NCBI RefSeq assembly: GCF_003023845.1
Contig: NZ_PYFT01000001.1
Span: forward strand, 124,001 to 188,000
Direction of reading: 5' to 3'
Source: Adhaeribacter arboris
GTDB taxonomy: Bacteria; Bacteroidota; Bacteroidia; Cytophagales; Hymenobacteraceae
Length of the DNA: 64,000 nucleotides
Every line of letters begins with the position of its first letter. Position 1 is the first letter of the stretch. Below are positions 40,858 to 49,850 of this stretch, piece after piece. Made by a program: the position numbers and the translations under genes. The notes under the pieces were generated by a model. It was not told the DNA's origin, made no database searches, and saw nothing but the letters and a program-made list of their open reading frames with translations.

Positions 40858-41538
40858 TTATTTTCGGATGTACTGTAAAAACTCCTGCCGGTACTTATCT
40901 TCCTGAAAAAGGCCCGAAAATTCGGTGGTAATAGTGCTGCTGCCTACGTCGTTTACTCCCCGGCTCATGACGCATAAATGGTCGGCTTCGATGTAAACGG
41001 CTACATTTTGAGTGTGGAGAACTTGCTTTAATTCATCGGCTATTTGCATAGTGAGGCGTTCCTGTACCTGCGGACGTTTGGCAAAATACTGCACAATCCG
41101 GTTTAATTTAGATAATCCCACCACATTTTTCTCCGGCATATAAGCCACGTGAGCTTTACCAATGATAGGCACAAAGTGGTGCTCACAGTAAGAATAAATG
41201 GTAATATCGCGCTCTACCAACATTTGATTATACGCGTACCGGTTTTCGAATAATTTCGCGTGCGGTTTATTTTCCGGGTTCAGGCCGCGAAATACTTCGT
41301 TAACGTACATTTTTGCTACGCGGTGGGGAGTACCCTGTAAGCTATCGTCCGTCAGATCTAAGCCTAGCGTATGCATAATCTCCCGGAAATAAAAAGTAAT
41401 GCGCTCAATCTTTTCGGCATCGCTCAGGGCAAAAGCATCCGGGCGCAATGGGGTTTCTATGGCAGAATGAACGGATATAGGGTCGGTCTCTTCAGATTCC
41501 AAATCTAGTGGTATGTTAGGGGTGAGTGGTTTATCCAT
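40858..41538 (-). CDS. folE: GTP cyclohydrolase I (226 aa)
   Basis: First enzyme of folate and tetrahydropterin synthesis: GTP to 7,8-dihydroneopterin triphosphate. Signature stretches: YSYCEHHFVPIIGKAHVAYMP (Zn Cys and two His), VVGLSKLNRIVQYFAKRPQVQERLT, and DHLCVMSRGVND (second Zn Cys). An N-terminal extension of about 40 residues precedes the core. I pick the ATG at 41538 (MDKPLTPNIPL), which overlaps the last codons of the upstream PTPS-type gene by 8 bp (the sequence ATGGATAA holds both the start and the stop), so translation is probably coupled. Confidence 0.95.
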   Translation of the reverse strand: MDKPLTPNIPLDLESEETDPISVHSAIETPLRPDAFALSDAEKIERITFYFREIMHTLGLDLTDDSLQGTPHRVAKMYVNEVFRGLNPENKPHAKLFENRYAYNQMLVERDITIYSYCEHHFVPIIGKAHVAYMPEKNVVGLSKLNRIVQYFAKRPQVQERLTMQIADELKQVLHTQNVAVYIEADHLCVMSRGVNDVGSSTITTEFSGLFQEDKYRQEFLQYIRK

Positions 41539-41941
41539 GGTATTCAACAAAATTGCGGTCGGTTTCAAACAAGGTAACAGATAATTCGTAGGCCGCCGAA
41601 ATTTTCTCCCGTAGCAGGTTCCAGATCACGATAGCAATATTCTCGGCAGTAGGGTTTAAATTTTTAAATTCTTCGGTATCCAGATTTAAATTGTGATGGT
41701 CGAATTTAGCAAGGATCTCCGTTTGAATTAAATCGCTGAGTAGTTTCATGTCGTACACATAACCCGTGTCGGGGTTAATGGATCCGGTTAATTTAACCGT
41801 GAGGGAATAATTATGGCCGTGATAATTTGGATTATTACACTTGCCAAATACCCTCTGATTCATTTCGGGGCTCCAGGCTGGGTTATTCAGCCGATGAGCG
41901 GCATTAAAATGTTCTTTTCTGCAAACGGTTATTTTCATCAA
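41531..41941 (-). CDS. 6-pyruvoyl-tetrahydropterin synthase / QueD family (136 aa)
   Basis: Zn-binding HFNAAHRL (His about 16), catalytic Cys in FGKCNNPNYHGHNYSL (about 34-49), the HHN of FDHHNLN and PTAENIA end the active site. The Cys-to-HGH spacing CNNPNYHGHN is that of eukaryotic-type 6-pyruvoyl-tetrahydropterin synthase and not of the CxxxHGH of E. coli QueD. It lies upstream of and overlaps folE, so both pterin steps are co-expressed. The likely product is 6-pyruvoyl-tetrahydropterin or 6-carboxy-tetrahydropterin (queuosine); the motif favours the former. The ORF begins MMK; either Met could start it. Confidence 0.85.
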   Translation of the reverse strand: MMKITVCRKEHFNAAHRLNNPAWSPEMNQRVFGKCNNPNYHGHNYSLTVKLTGSINPDTGYVYDMKLLSDLIQTEILAKFDHHNLNLDTEEFKNLNPTAENIAIVIWNLLREKISAAYELSVTLFETDRNFVEYHG

Positions 41942-42064
41942 TAGAGCTTAACAGACTAAGGTAGTAAAATGTTCTGGTTATAAATTCTTTCGGCTACACC
42001 GTTTAAGTTATTATACGCAGCCGTTCTATTTGAATACAATAATTTAAAAAATCTGAATAAAATA

Positions 42065-42133
42065 AGCTTCTAATCCACTTTTTTAGAAGCTAGAATGGAA
42101 AATAAAAAACCCTCCTGCTTTTTAGCAGAAGGG
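42065..42133 (-). terminator. Two hairpins after thioredoxin
   Basis: CCCTCCTGCT / AGCAGAAGGG (42110-42133) with TTTTTTATT on its minus-strand 3' side, and AGCTTCTAA / TTAGAAGCT (42065-42091) just beyond. The first ends the trxA transcript; the second may be a back-up. Confidence 0.8.
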
Positions 42134-42156
42134 CTTTTGTAGTAATAAAATATAGA

Positions 42157-42483
42157 TTAAGCTATTTGGGCGTCTAACTTTTGTGCAAGAGCAGCTTTTG
42201 GCACGGCACCTACTTGTTTATCCACTACCTGACCATTTTTAAATACGAGCAGAGTAGGAATGCTACGAATACCAAACTTAGCCGATGTTTGCGGGTTAGC
42301 GTCTACGTCTACCTTACCAACTACCACTTTCCCTTCGTATTCGCCGGCTAACTGTTCTACTACCGGACCTACCATGCGGCAAGGTCCGCACCATTCGGCC
42401 CAAAAATCTACCAGTACAGGTTTATCAGAGTTAATAACTTCATCGAAGTTTGCATCGGTTATTTCAATTGCTTTGTGTGCCAT
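42157..42483 (-). CDS. trxA: Thioredoxin (108 aa)
   Basis: Canonical thioredoxin: [22 protein letters not shown] with the CGPC active site (residues about 30-33), [36 protein letters not shown] with cis-Pro (about 75), and a C-terminal helix. Length is typical. Cytoplasmic disulfide reductase partnered with thioredoxin reductase. Monocistronic with its own terminator. Confidence 0.97.
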   Translation of the reverse strand: MAHKAIEITDANFDEVINSDKPVLVDFWAEWCGPCRMVGPVVEQLAGEYEGKVVVGKVDVDANPQTSAKFGIRSIPTLLVFKNGQVVDKQVGAVPKAALAQKLDAQIA

Positions 42484-42772
42484 AACTTTTTAATTAAGCA
42501 TTAAGTTAAATAATTATTATAGAAATATAGGCTTCAAATATGGTTCCAAGCGGTATTACTGCCATATCGGCTTACTTCTTATAACTCCAAATCCAGGATT
42601 TGGTTTTAAAAAGAAGAAAAGTTTTGTAAATCTATCGTAAAAACACGATAAAAGCAAATATTTCTTTTGCCTGACAAGCTGGCCGATAATCCTGACAGTC
42701 TTTCAAGCAGCTTCAGGCTGGTGGTACCGCATCTTTAACTTAGGCGTGAGGTAAAGCTACTTAAATTGAATT

Positions 42773-43321
42773 CTATACCGACAAATTAGTGGGTAATCCG
42801 TCTAAACTTAGTAAATTTTTTTCCTGCATGTACGCTGCTAACCCATCAGCACCTTTTTTCTGCGCCCAATCAAAATGAATGTCGCGCTCACCCGTGTAAT
42901 TATAAAGGGGCACTCCAAAGCCACAGGAAGTCTGGACCAGGTGAATATCGGCTACTATAATCTGGCGGGTGCTGGGGTGAATTTTAAAGTGAGGCGCATA
43001 GGTATTCCATTCTAGGGAATGGGGTAGTACCGTAAAACCCTTACCGTATAACCGCAAAATGTTGGGCGTACCCGCAAAGGAGCAAAACATAAAAGTGATG
43101 CGACCATTTTCTAGGGTATGCGCCGATGTTTCGTTGCCGCTGCTAATTAAATCCATGTACGCTACCTGGTTCTCCGACAAAACCCGGAAACAATCCAATC
43201 CTTTCGGCGACAGATTAATGTGCCCTTCCGGACTTAAGGGAGCGGTACTTACAAAAAATATGTGCTGATCTTGAATAAATTGCTGGTGCGCCGGTTTTAT
43301 GGAGTCGTGAAATTTGCCCAT
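42773..43321 (-). CDS. Pyridoxamine 5'-phosphate oxidase-family flavin protein (182 aa)
   Basis: Split-barrel FMN-binding fold: IFFVSTAPLSPEGHINLSPKGLDCFRVLSE (residues about 22-51), VAYMDLISSGNETSAHTLENGRITFMFCSFAGTPNILRLYGKG (about 53-95) and a helical C-terminus. The pattern INLSPKG plus NGRITFMFCSF is that of the PF01243 family annotated as general stress or F420/FMN oxidoreductase-like. Substrate unknown. The gene stands alone. Confidence 0.85.
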   Translation of the reverse strand: MGKFHDSIKPAHQQFIQDQHIFFVSTAPLSPEGHINLSPKGLDCFRVLSENQVAYMDLISSGNETSAHTLENGRITFMFCSFAGTPNILRLYGKGFTVLPHSLEWNTYAPHFKIHPSTRQIIVADIHLVQTSCGFGVPLYNYTGERDIHFDWAQKKGADGLAAYMQEKNLLSLDGLPTNLSV

Positions 43322-43639
43322 GCGTATAATTCGTTTATGGCTGTGTTACGAAAAATAATAATAAGATAGGAGGGAAGCAACTATAGATTCTTGCCTTGTC
43401 CCGCCTCGGTGTTTGGCAAGTACAAACAACTAGATTTAAATACCTTTTTAAAGCCGATAAGATTATGAAATACGCCTTCGGCATAAAAGAACAAAGGATG
43501 AAATAACCATTAAAAAATTTTTGGCGGATGTAAAATAGTTGAATATAAGGGGAAGTCTGTAAAATAATAGGTATTTGATTACCTCTGTTTTAAGTTTAAA
43601 TTCAGGCAATCTTAAAATTAACAATCCGCTACGTTATTT

Positions 43640-44227
43640 ATGGAATTAAAAGCAGGCATCAAAACTTTTTATGCCGCCACGCGCGCAGAGTGGCGGCAGT
43701 GGTTGGAAGAGAATCACCAAAAAGAAAAATCGGTATGGCTCATTATTTACAAAAAAGAAAGTAAAGTACCTAGTGTGTATTACCCCGAGGCCGTAGACGA
43801 AGCCCTTTGCTTTGGTTGGATAGATAGTAAGGCCAATAAACGCAATGCTATTAGTTACTACCAGTTTTTTAGTAAACGAAAAACAAAGAGCAAATGGAGC
43901 CAGGTAAATAAAATTAAGATAGAAAAATTACTGGCTGATAATTTAATGGCTCCGGCGGGACTGGCCATTATAGAGGTGGCAAAACAAAACGGCTATTGGT
44001 CGGCTTTAGACGAAGTAGAGGCTCTTCTTATTCCGGAGGATTTGCAAAATGCATTGAATAATGATAAAAAGGCATTAGATAATTGGAATAAATTTCCGAG
44101 GTCGGCTAAACGGGCCATTTTAGAATGGATTTTGAACGCTAGACGCCCGGAAACCCGGGAAAAAAGAATTACAGAAACGGTAACTTTAGCTAATAAAAAC
44201 CTCCGGGCCAATCAATCCCGTCCCTAA
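43640..44227 (+). CDS. YdeI/OmpD-associated family protein (195 aa)
   Basis: Typical start KTFYAATRAEWRQWLEENHQKEKSVWLIIYKKES (residues about 9-42), then VDEALCFGWIDSKANKRNAISYYQFFSKRKTKSKWSQVNK, the hallmark of the PF13376 family (bacteriocin-protection YdeI/OmpD-associated). C-terminal helices EDLQNALNNDKKALDNWNKFPRSAKRAILEWILNARRPETREKRI. In Salmonella YdeI helps resist polymyxin with OmpD; the role in Bacteroidota is not known. Cytoplasmic or periplasmic cannot be told, no signal seen. The gene is preceded by a 300-bp gene-poor region. Confidence 0.85.
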   Translation: MELKAGIKTFYAATRAEWRQWLEENHQKEKSVWLIIYKKESKVPSVYYPEAVDEALCFGWIDSKANKRNAISYYQFFSKRKTKSKWSQVNKIKIEKLLADNLMAPAGLAIIEVAKQNGYWSALDEVEALLIPEDLQNALNNDKKALDNWNKFPRSAKRAILEWILNARRPETREKRITETVTLANKNLRANQSRP

Positions 44228-44579
44228 ATAAAACCAGAAGTCTTCCCTATTTACATTTAGCAAATCTCGTATTCTAAATCCTATTTACGTTTTCTTTTTT
44301 TTAATGCGCACCAGGTATAATTTCACATTTTTCAAGAACTTTGAGTATACTATCTCCCGCAAAATATTTATGGCAGGTGGGAGTTAGATTAAACATCAAT
44401 CTGAAATTATTTAGTATTTAATCGGAAAACTTTAACGATACTCGCTAAAATAGACTTATTCCGAACGGCAAGTTATTTTCCCTTATTCTTATAAATTAGA
44501 TAACTATCATTGGTAAGCTACATTTAGTTATTAAAAATCTTAAATTTGAAGTCGTTTTTTAACCCATGTTCCGGAGCTT
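44228..44579. other. Gene-less stretch between the YdeI-like and DUF3179 genes
   Basis: A/T-rich, no ORF on either strand, no strong inverted repeat or promoter motif seen. Confidence 0.35.
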
Positions 44580-45725
44580 ATGAAAAAACTTTTTTACGCT
44601 GGTATTTTAGGTTTTTTGTTGTTTGAAATTGCTAATGTATATTTTATCATGCCGATGCCGGGCAGCCAGGAAATGAATAGCATCACTTTAGCTTATTTTC
44701 TGTATTCCTGGCGCTGGTTATTCCGGATAATTTTCGCTTTTCTCATTATTGTAGGCTTTAGAAATGCCTATAAACGTTCCCGGATTGTCTCCGTGCTTTC
44801 TTTGGTTATCTTATCCGGGATTGTGTACGCCGCTAATTTTCAAATGGCGGCTGATGCTATGTTTCTATCTCCTAAAACCCTGCGCATGAGTAATGCCGAT
44901 AACAACCAGGTAGATTTGAACCGGCAAGTGCTCGGAGTTGAACGTAACGGGGAAGCCAAAGCTTATCCAATCCAGTATTTAGGTTACCATCACCAGGTTT
45001 TAGATACCATTGCCCAGCGACCCATCATGATTACTTATTGTACCGTTTGCCGTACCGGGCGCGTGTTTGAACCAATTGTTAACGGAAAAGCGGAAACTTT
45101 TCGGTTAGTGGGTATGGATCATTTTAATGCTATGTTTGAAGATAAAACTACTAAAAGTTGGTGGCGGCAAGTAACCGGCCAAGCCATTGCCGGGAAATTA
45201 ACCGGCCAGAATTTGCCGGAAGTAAAAAGTTCGCAATTAGCTTTAAACCAATGGTTAGAGCTTTATCCGAACAGCTTAATCATGCAACCTGACCAGGATT
45301 TTACGGCAGAATACGATAGTTTAAGTAATTATGAAACGGGTAAGCGCAAAGGAAAATTAACCCGCCGCGACACCCTTTCGTGGCAGGATAAGTCGTGGGT
45401 AGTGGGCGTTGTATCCGGCCAGGAAAGTAAAGCTTATGACTGGAATACTTTACTAAAAGAACGGATTATTTACGACGAACTAAACGGGCAGCCAATAGCC
45501 GTACTAGTTGCTAATGACAATAAAAGTTTTGCTGCTCTGCAACGCCTTACTAAAAACCAGAAACTTATTTTAAAAGGTAATACGTTGCAAGATCCTCTGA
45601 ACAGTTATAATTTGCTGGGTGCCGCCCTCAATCCCTTAGTTCCGAGTCTGCCCAGATTAAACGCTTACCAGGAATATTGGCATAGCTGGCGAACGTTTCA
45701 CCCCAACACTAAAAAATATGAATGA
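44580..45725 (+). CDS. DUF3179 protein with N-terminal membrane helices (381 aa)
   Basis: Three membrane helices at the start (LFYAGILGFLLFEIANVYFI, RWLFRIIFAFLIIVGF, VLSLVILSGIVYAANF), then the DUF3179 domain (PF11376) from about residue 115: VLGVERNGEAKAYPIQYLGYHHQVLDT, PIMITYCTVCRTGRVFEP (CxxC, about 159-162), TFRLVGMDHFNAMFEDKTTKSWWRQVTGQAIAG and DWNTLLKERIIYDELNGQPIAV. Known only as a domain of unknown function, with the CxxC suggesting thiol or metal chemistry. The protein faces the periplasm if the three-helix topology is right (inference). Confidence 0.9.
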   Translation: MKKLFYAGILGFLLFEIANVYFIMPMPGSQEMNSITLAYFLYSWRWLFRIIFAFLIIVGFRNAYKRSRIVSVLSLVILSGIVYAANFQMAADAMFLSPKTLRMSNADNNQVDLNRQVLGVERNGEAKAYPIQYLGYHHQVLDTIAQRPIMITYCTVCRTGRVFEPIVNGKAETFRLVGMDHFNAMFEDKTTKSWWRQVTGQAIAGKLTGQNLPEVKSSQLALNQWLELYPNSLIMQPDQDFTAEYDSLSNYETGKRKGKLTRRDTLSWQDKSWVVGVVSGQESKAYDWNTLLKERIIYDELNGQPIAVLVANDNKSFAALQRLTKNQKLILKGNTLQDPLNSYNLLGAALNPLVPSLPRLNAYQEYWHSWRTFHPNTKKYE

Positions 45726-45911
45726 TGGTTTTTAATAATGTGCTTTTATTAAGCTTCATGGATCAAAAGTAAAAGCTATCTTTTAAGCCCTTAGTCGTTT
45801 GCGCCTAAGTAAAGGTTAATTGTTTTATTTATTAACTCCGCTTCATTATTGTTTATTTGAGGCAAATAGTTTTAATCTATTCACTTGAGTTTTTATCAAT
45901 CTATAAATAAA

Positions 45912-45943
45912 CAAGTCCCGGGTTAACCTTAACCCGGGACTTG
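45912..45943. terminator. Bidirectional terminator, 15-bp perfect stem
   Basis: CAAGTCCCGGGTTAA / TTAACCCGGGACTTG with a 2-base loop, between the convergent DUF3179 and polysaccharide-lyase genes. Confidence 0.88.
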
Positions 45944-45963
45944 CAGCATAAAACAGAATATTG

Positions 45964-45997
45964 TGTGCTTTACAGTTATTTGTGCTTTACAGTTATT
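45964..45997. repeat. 17-bp tandem duplication at a gene end
   Basis: Two exact copies of TGTGCTTTACAGTTATT lie head-to-tail (45964-45980, 45981-45997); the stop codon of the polysaccharide-lyase-like gene (45993-45995) is in the second copy. Confidence 0.7.
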
Positions 45998-47504
45998 TTA
46001 GAATAATACCATCGGAAGCGGTTGCCGACATGATGCCCATTACATTTTTTACCTGCACTTTTACCCATTTTGAACCTACTCCGTTGGATAAAGTCCAAGG
46101 CCGGGTAGGAGCAATTGGTTCCCAGTTGGTCCAGGTGCTATTAGCATTGTCATAAAACCGCATGTGGGTGGCATTTACCGCTTTAATAGAAAGGGTGGCC
46201 TGGGTAGAATAAGTAATAGAGGCATTATCGTTGATTAAAATACTTGCCACTGGGGTACCTGTCCCATCGGTAGCATTATTCACTACGGTAAAGTTAACCG
46301 AACTGGTGCTGGTTCCATTGGTGCTGCTGTAAGTGGTTACATTCAAAGTGTATTTTCCTATGCCCGGAGTCCAGAAGTTCGGGTTGCCATTGGTATAACC
46401 ATACAAAGCATAAGGGGCAGTGGTTTGGGTAACATTTTGTGTTTTTGTTCCCGTTAAATTAAATCTTACGCTGTCTGCTTGATAATTAGGGATTGCCATT
46501 ATGTTAAGATTAGTAGTGCTTATCGCCGCTAAATCCAGAGTATCGCCGTTGGTAATCGTTTTTAAGAGTTGATTAGTATTAGCATTGAGCCAGGATATTT
46601 TTAGCGGCTGAGTAGAATAGGAAGCACTGGCACTGGTTATTGGAAAAGATGAAAGTGGATTGTAAGAGCCGTAAGGAGCCACATCTTTATAAGAGGCATC
46701 GCTGTTACCCGTCCGGACCTCATCTAAATATAAAACCCGTTTCGTAATATCGTACCATCTTCTTTTGTAAATACCCGCTTTAAAATACGGATAAACCTGG
46801 TCGTTGTAACAATTTGGTCCTTTGTAGTCCACCACTTTAATCCCGTTTTTCCATACTTCTAGTATCCCATCCGATTCGTGCGAGAAGTTTATGTGGTACA
46901 CCATATCTAACCATTTATCTTTCTCTAACGGACCTAAATCAAATACTTTTTTGCCACTTACGGAACCATTGGTATTAGTAGCCTCTGTTGCCCAATTTAT
47001 AACAAACGAAAGCCGTCCTTTAGCCACAGTTAAGGAAAGCGGAGGAAGACGGGCATCTTCGCCGGCATCTTCTACGGCGTGCCACTGTGATATAATGTCC
47101 CAGCCTTCTGCATTGTAATCGTTTTCCCAAGAATCACTTGGCAGGTATAAACTGGTACCATACCAACGGTTACTTTCCGTTTCGGCGGACAAAAGAATTT
47201 CGGAACGGACACTGCCATCTCCGTTGCGCATTTCAAAACGCGCCGCATTGGCGCCGTTACGGACAAAATCATTATTTATAGCAAGGGCATAGGGAGTAAA
47301 AACCTGTTTTCTAAAATAAGAACTTAAAACAGGTTCAAATAGAGCTTCTGATAGTAAATTAGGTCGGCCATCGGAACTAACGATAGCGTTGGAAACCGAA
47401 GTTTTGCTCACGGAATAAGGCTTGGGAGCAACTAACTCCTCCGGCTCGCAAGACATGGTAAATAAGGATAAAAAGGACAAACCAATAAGTAGATTTTTCT
47501 TCAT
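45993..47504 (-). CDS. Polysaccharide-lyase-like lipoprotein (503 aa)
   Basis: Lipobox TMSCEPEE (Cys 19), then a heparin-lyase-I-like / PF14099 polysaccharide-lyase domain (residues about 50-295): NGDGSVRSEILLSAETESNRWYGTSLYLPSDSW, DIISQWHAVEDAGEDARLPPLSLTVAKGRLSFVINW, LEKDKWLDMVYHINFSHESDGILEVWKNG and KAGIYKRRWYDITKRVLYLDEVRTG. The C-terminal half (about 300-500) is two Ig-like/bacterial-adhesion beta domains with Ser/Thr-rich strands. An outer-membrane surface enzyme acting on a uronate polymer is likely (PL20 or PL7-like; substrate unknown). Codon use is normal. Catalytic Lys, Tyr or His not certain by eye. Confidence 0.78.
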   Translation of the reverse strand: MKKNLLIGLSFLSLFTMSCEPEELVAPKPYSVSKTSVSNAIVSSDGRPNLLSEALFEPVLSSYFRKQVFTPYALAINNDFVRNGANAARFEMRNGDGSVRSEILLSAETESNRWYGTSLYLPSDSWENDYNAEGWDIISQWHAVEDAGEDARLPPLSLTVAKGRLSFVINWATEATNTNGSVSGKKVFDLGPLEKDKWLDMVYHINFSHESDGILEVWKNGIKVVDYKGPNCYNDQVYPYFKAGIYKRRWYDITKRVLYLDEVRTGNSDASYKDVAPYGSYNPLSSFPITSASASYSTQPLKISWLNANTNQLLKTITNGDTLDLAAISTTNLNIMAIPNYQADSVRFNLTGTKTQNVTQTTAPYALYGYTNGNPNFWTPGIGKYTLNVTTYSSTNGTSTSSVNFTVVNNATDGTGTPVASILINDNASITYSTQATLSIKAVNATHMRFYDNANSTWTNWEPIAPTRPWTLSNGVGSKWVKVQVKNVMGIMSATASDGIILK

Positions 47505-48019
47505 AAAATATAGATGTTTCGGATTTTAATTAAATTAAGGTGTAATAGTTAAGTACAATTGCAATGAGTTTTATAGATGATATATAAGTGTTATTGATAG
47601 TATAGATACATCTTATTAAATAGGATTATTCCTATTAAAACATTCTTTAAATAGTTATTGAACGAAATATTATATGATTTTTTTATTTTATCATCCTTGT
47701 GTACCGGCATTTACAAAAACGGGGCTAAAAATAGCAGGCTCAACAATGCACAATAAAATATTTGTCATTATCCAATCCTTATATTTATATAATTATATAT
47801 AATATAAAATCTAAAAGGTATTCAGAATAAAGATTTAGACAGATTAAGGATTTATAAACAGGTATTTAAATGGAGGGAATTCTTTTTAAACAGGTATTTT
47901 GCCATTGTTTGGCAAAAGGGATAAAATTTTATAAATTTCTTCTAATAATGTCCAATTTGGTTTGAGTCAATTGATATAAGGTTGTAGTAAGTATATTCAC
48001 AACTTTAAACACTAACAAA
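47505..48019. other. Gene-less, strongly A/T-rich stretch between divergent genes
   Basis: About 515 bp with no ORF on either strand. It contains the promoters of the lyase (minus) and the DGPF gene (plus), but no -33/-7 pair could be called with confidence. Confidence 0.4.
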
Positions 48020-48388
48020 ATGGATGAATTTCTTTTAATTTTTCGGCACGAAGATGGGCAAAAAATAGCTTCGCCGGAGCAAATACAAACCTGGATGAAA
48101 CAAACTATGGACTGGATTGGTGGTATTGCGGCTCAGAACAAATTTAGCGGGGGTAATGGCTTACCATTTGAGGATGCCCGGGTAGTAAGACCCAACAACC
48201 TAGTGACCAATGGACCTTTCGGAGACATTAAAGAAACTATAGGCGGCTACATTATTGTAAAAGCCCATTCTGTTGACGAAGCCGTTGAATTTGCCAAAGG
48301 TTGTCCGGTATTGCAGGGCCATGGTAATAGTGTAGAGGTCCGGAAAATAGCAAAAAACGATACCATTCAACACGATACCATTCATTAA
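48020..48388 (+). CDS. YCII-related DGPF-domain protein, partner of an ECF42 sigma factor (122 aa)
   Basis: Dimeric alpha-beta barrel protein of the DGPF/YCII family (PF03795): MDEFLLIFRHEDGQKIASPEQIQTWMKQTMDW, then NGPFGDIKETIGGYIIVKAHSVDEAVEFAKGCPV (the second position of the motif reads NGPF) and VEVRKIAK. DGPF genes are next to ECF42 sigma factors in many bacteria (established for the ECF42 group). The gene ends in a hairpin followed at once by the sigma gene. Cytoplasmic; the ligand is unknown. Confidence 0.9.
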   Translation: MDEFLLIFRHEDGQKIASPEQIQTWMKQTMDWIGGIAAQNKFSGGNGLPFEDARVVRPNNLVTNGPFGDIKETIGGYIIVKAHSVDEAVEFAKGCPVLQGHGNSVEVRKIAKNDTIQHDTIH

Positions 48389-48396
48389 CTGCTTTA

Positions 48397-48429
48397 AACG
48401 CTTCTGTAGTTTAACGGAAGCGTTTTTTT
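48397..48429 (+). terminator. Hairpin plus T-run between the DGPF gene and the sigma gene
   Basis: AACGCTTC (48397-48404) / GAAGCGTT (48417-48424) followed by TTTTT. The ATG of the sigma gene begins only 3 bp after the T-run, so the structure could attenuate sigma expression. Confidence 0.75.
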
Positions 48430-48432
48430 ATT

Positions 48433-49665
48433 ATGTCACACGAGTTAGTACCCCATTTATTTCGGACCGAATACAGCAAAATAGTAGCCGTTATAGGAAA
48501 GTTTTTAGGATTGGAACACCTTGAAATAGCTGAAGATATTGCCAGCGAAACCTTTATCGCTGCCCTGGAGACTTGGCCTTATAAAGGAATTCCGGAAAAC
48601 TCTACTGCCTGGCTGTACGCAGTAGCTAAAAATAAAGCTAAAAACTATCTTACTCGCCACCACCATTATACGGAAAAAATTGCACACAAAATAAAATCTA
48701 CTGCTACCCAAAGCCCGGAAATAAATCTGGACTTATCAGATCAAATTATTAAAGATAGTCAGCTGCAGATGTTATTTGCAGTTTGTCATCCGGTTATTGC
48801 TCCGGAGGCACAAATTAGTTTGGCTTTGCGTTTTTTAGGAGGTTTTGGGATTGAGGAAATAGCCAATGCCTTTTTAACGAATAAAGAAGTTATTAACAAA
48901 CGCTTATTTCGGGCAAAAGAAAAATTACGCGAGGCAAAGATACAAATAGAATTGCCGCCGGAAGCAGAGATAGATAATCGATTGGAAACAGTTCTGACAA
49001 CCTTATACTTATTTTACAACGAAGGTTATTATTCTGAAAGTCGGGATGTTGTTTTGCGGGAGGACCTTTGCTTAGAAGCCATGCGCCTCACTTACTTGCT
49101 CCTTCAAAACGAAAAAACGAACCAGCCCGCCGTAAATGCTTTATTGTCTTTAATGTGTTTTCATGCTTCCCGGTTTCCGGCTCGGAAAGATAATAACGGG
49201 GAAATAATTTTGTACCAAGAGCAAGACGAAACACTTTGGAATAAGGAGTTAATTTCGAAAGGAATATACTTTCTGCGCCAAGCTGCTCAAGGTAATAAAA
49301 TTTCTAAATACCACTTAGAAGCGAGTATTGCCTACTGGCACACCATAAAAGCAGATACTCCAGAAAAGTGGGAATCTATTTTACAATTGTACAACCAATT
49401 ATTATTACTAGAATATTCTCCGATTGCTGCTCTCAACCGAACCTATGCGCTTGCTAAAGCAAATAACAAGCAAGAAGCCCTAATTCAGGCCGAAAAATTA
49501 CAGCTTACTCATAACCCTTATTACTACACTTTACTCGGAGAACTTTACTTGGATATAGATACTGCTAAAGCTAAAATCTATTATGAAAGAGCGTATACCT
49601 TGGCCAAAACGCAAACGGATAAACAAACAATCCAAAAGAAATTAAATAAACTTGCTTTTAAGTAG
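48433..49665 (+). CDS. ECF42-type sigma factor with C-terminal TPR-like domain (410 aa)
   Basis: Sigma region 2 (AEDIASETFIAALETWPYKGIPENSTAWLYAVAKNKAKNYL, residues about 36-76) and region 4 (ISLALRFLGGFGIEEIANAFLTNKEVINKRLFRAKEKLREAK) lie in the first 175 residues. They are followed by the DUF6596 core LYLFYNEGYYSESRDVVLREDLCLEAMRL (about 193-221) and a TPR-like C-terminus (YTLLGELYLDIDTAKAKIYYERAYTLA). This fused architecture, together with a DGPF gene upstream, defines the ECF42 group. No anti-sigma factor is seen; regulation by the C-terminal domain is known for the group. Target genes unknown. Confidence 0.92.
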   Translation: MSHELVPHLFRTEYSKIVAVIGKFLGLEHLEIAEDIASETFIAALETWPYKGIPENSTAWLYAVAKNKAKNYLTRHHHYTEKIAHKIKSTATQSPEINLDLSDQIIKDSQLQMLFAVCHPVIAPEAQISLALRFLGGFGIEEIANAFLTNKEVINKRLFRAKEKLREAKIQIELPPEAEIDNRLETVLTTLYLFYNEGYYSESRDVVLREDLCLEAMRLTYLLLQNEKTNQPAVNALLSLMCFHASRFPARKDNNGEIILYQEQDETLWNKELISKGIYFLRQAAQGNKISKYHLEASIAYWHTIKADTPEKWESILQLYNQLLLLEYSPIAALNRTYALAKANNKQEALIQAEKLQLTHNPYYYTLLGELYLDIDTAKAKIYYERAYTLAKTQTDKQTIQKKLNKLAFK

Positions 49666-49790
49666 TGTATACGCTAATACTATTTATACAAAATTAAATT
49701 CTACTTCCACCTGAAGCATAACTCCTTTCCTGTATAGTTGATAACATAAAGGCAAGCAAACTCTTTGATTATGATTGTTGGGAGGAAATA

Positions 49791-49825
49791 AAAATAAAAG
49801 TCCGGGTTTGCCGGACTTTTATTTT
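49791..49825. terminator. Bidirectional terminator between sigma gene and secreted protein 1
   Basis: AAAATAAAAGTCCGG / CCGGACTTTTATTTT, 15-bp stem with a GTTTG loop, between convergent genes. Confidence 0.87.
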
Positions 49826-49850
49826 TATTGTTAGAAGAAAGACAGCTTTT

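Noticed and set aside
41531-41941. Naming the PTPS gene queD
   Set aside because: The Cys-HGH spacing is not that of E. coli QueD, and no other queuosine gene is nearby.
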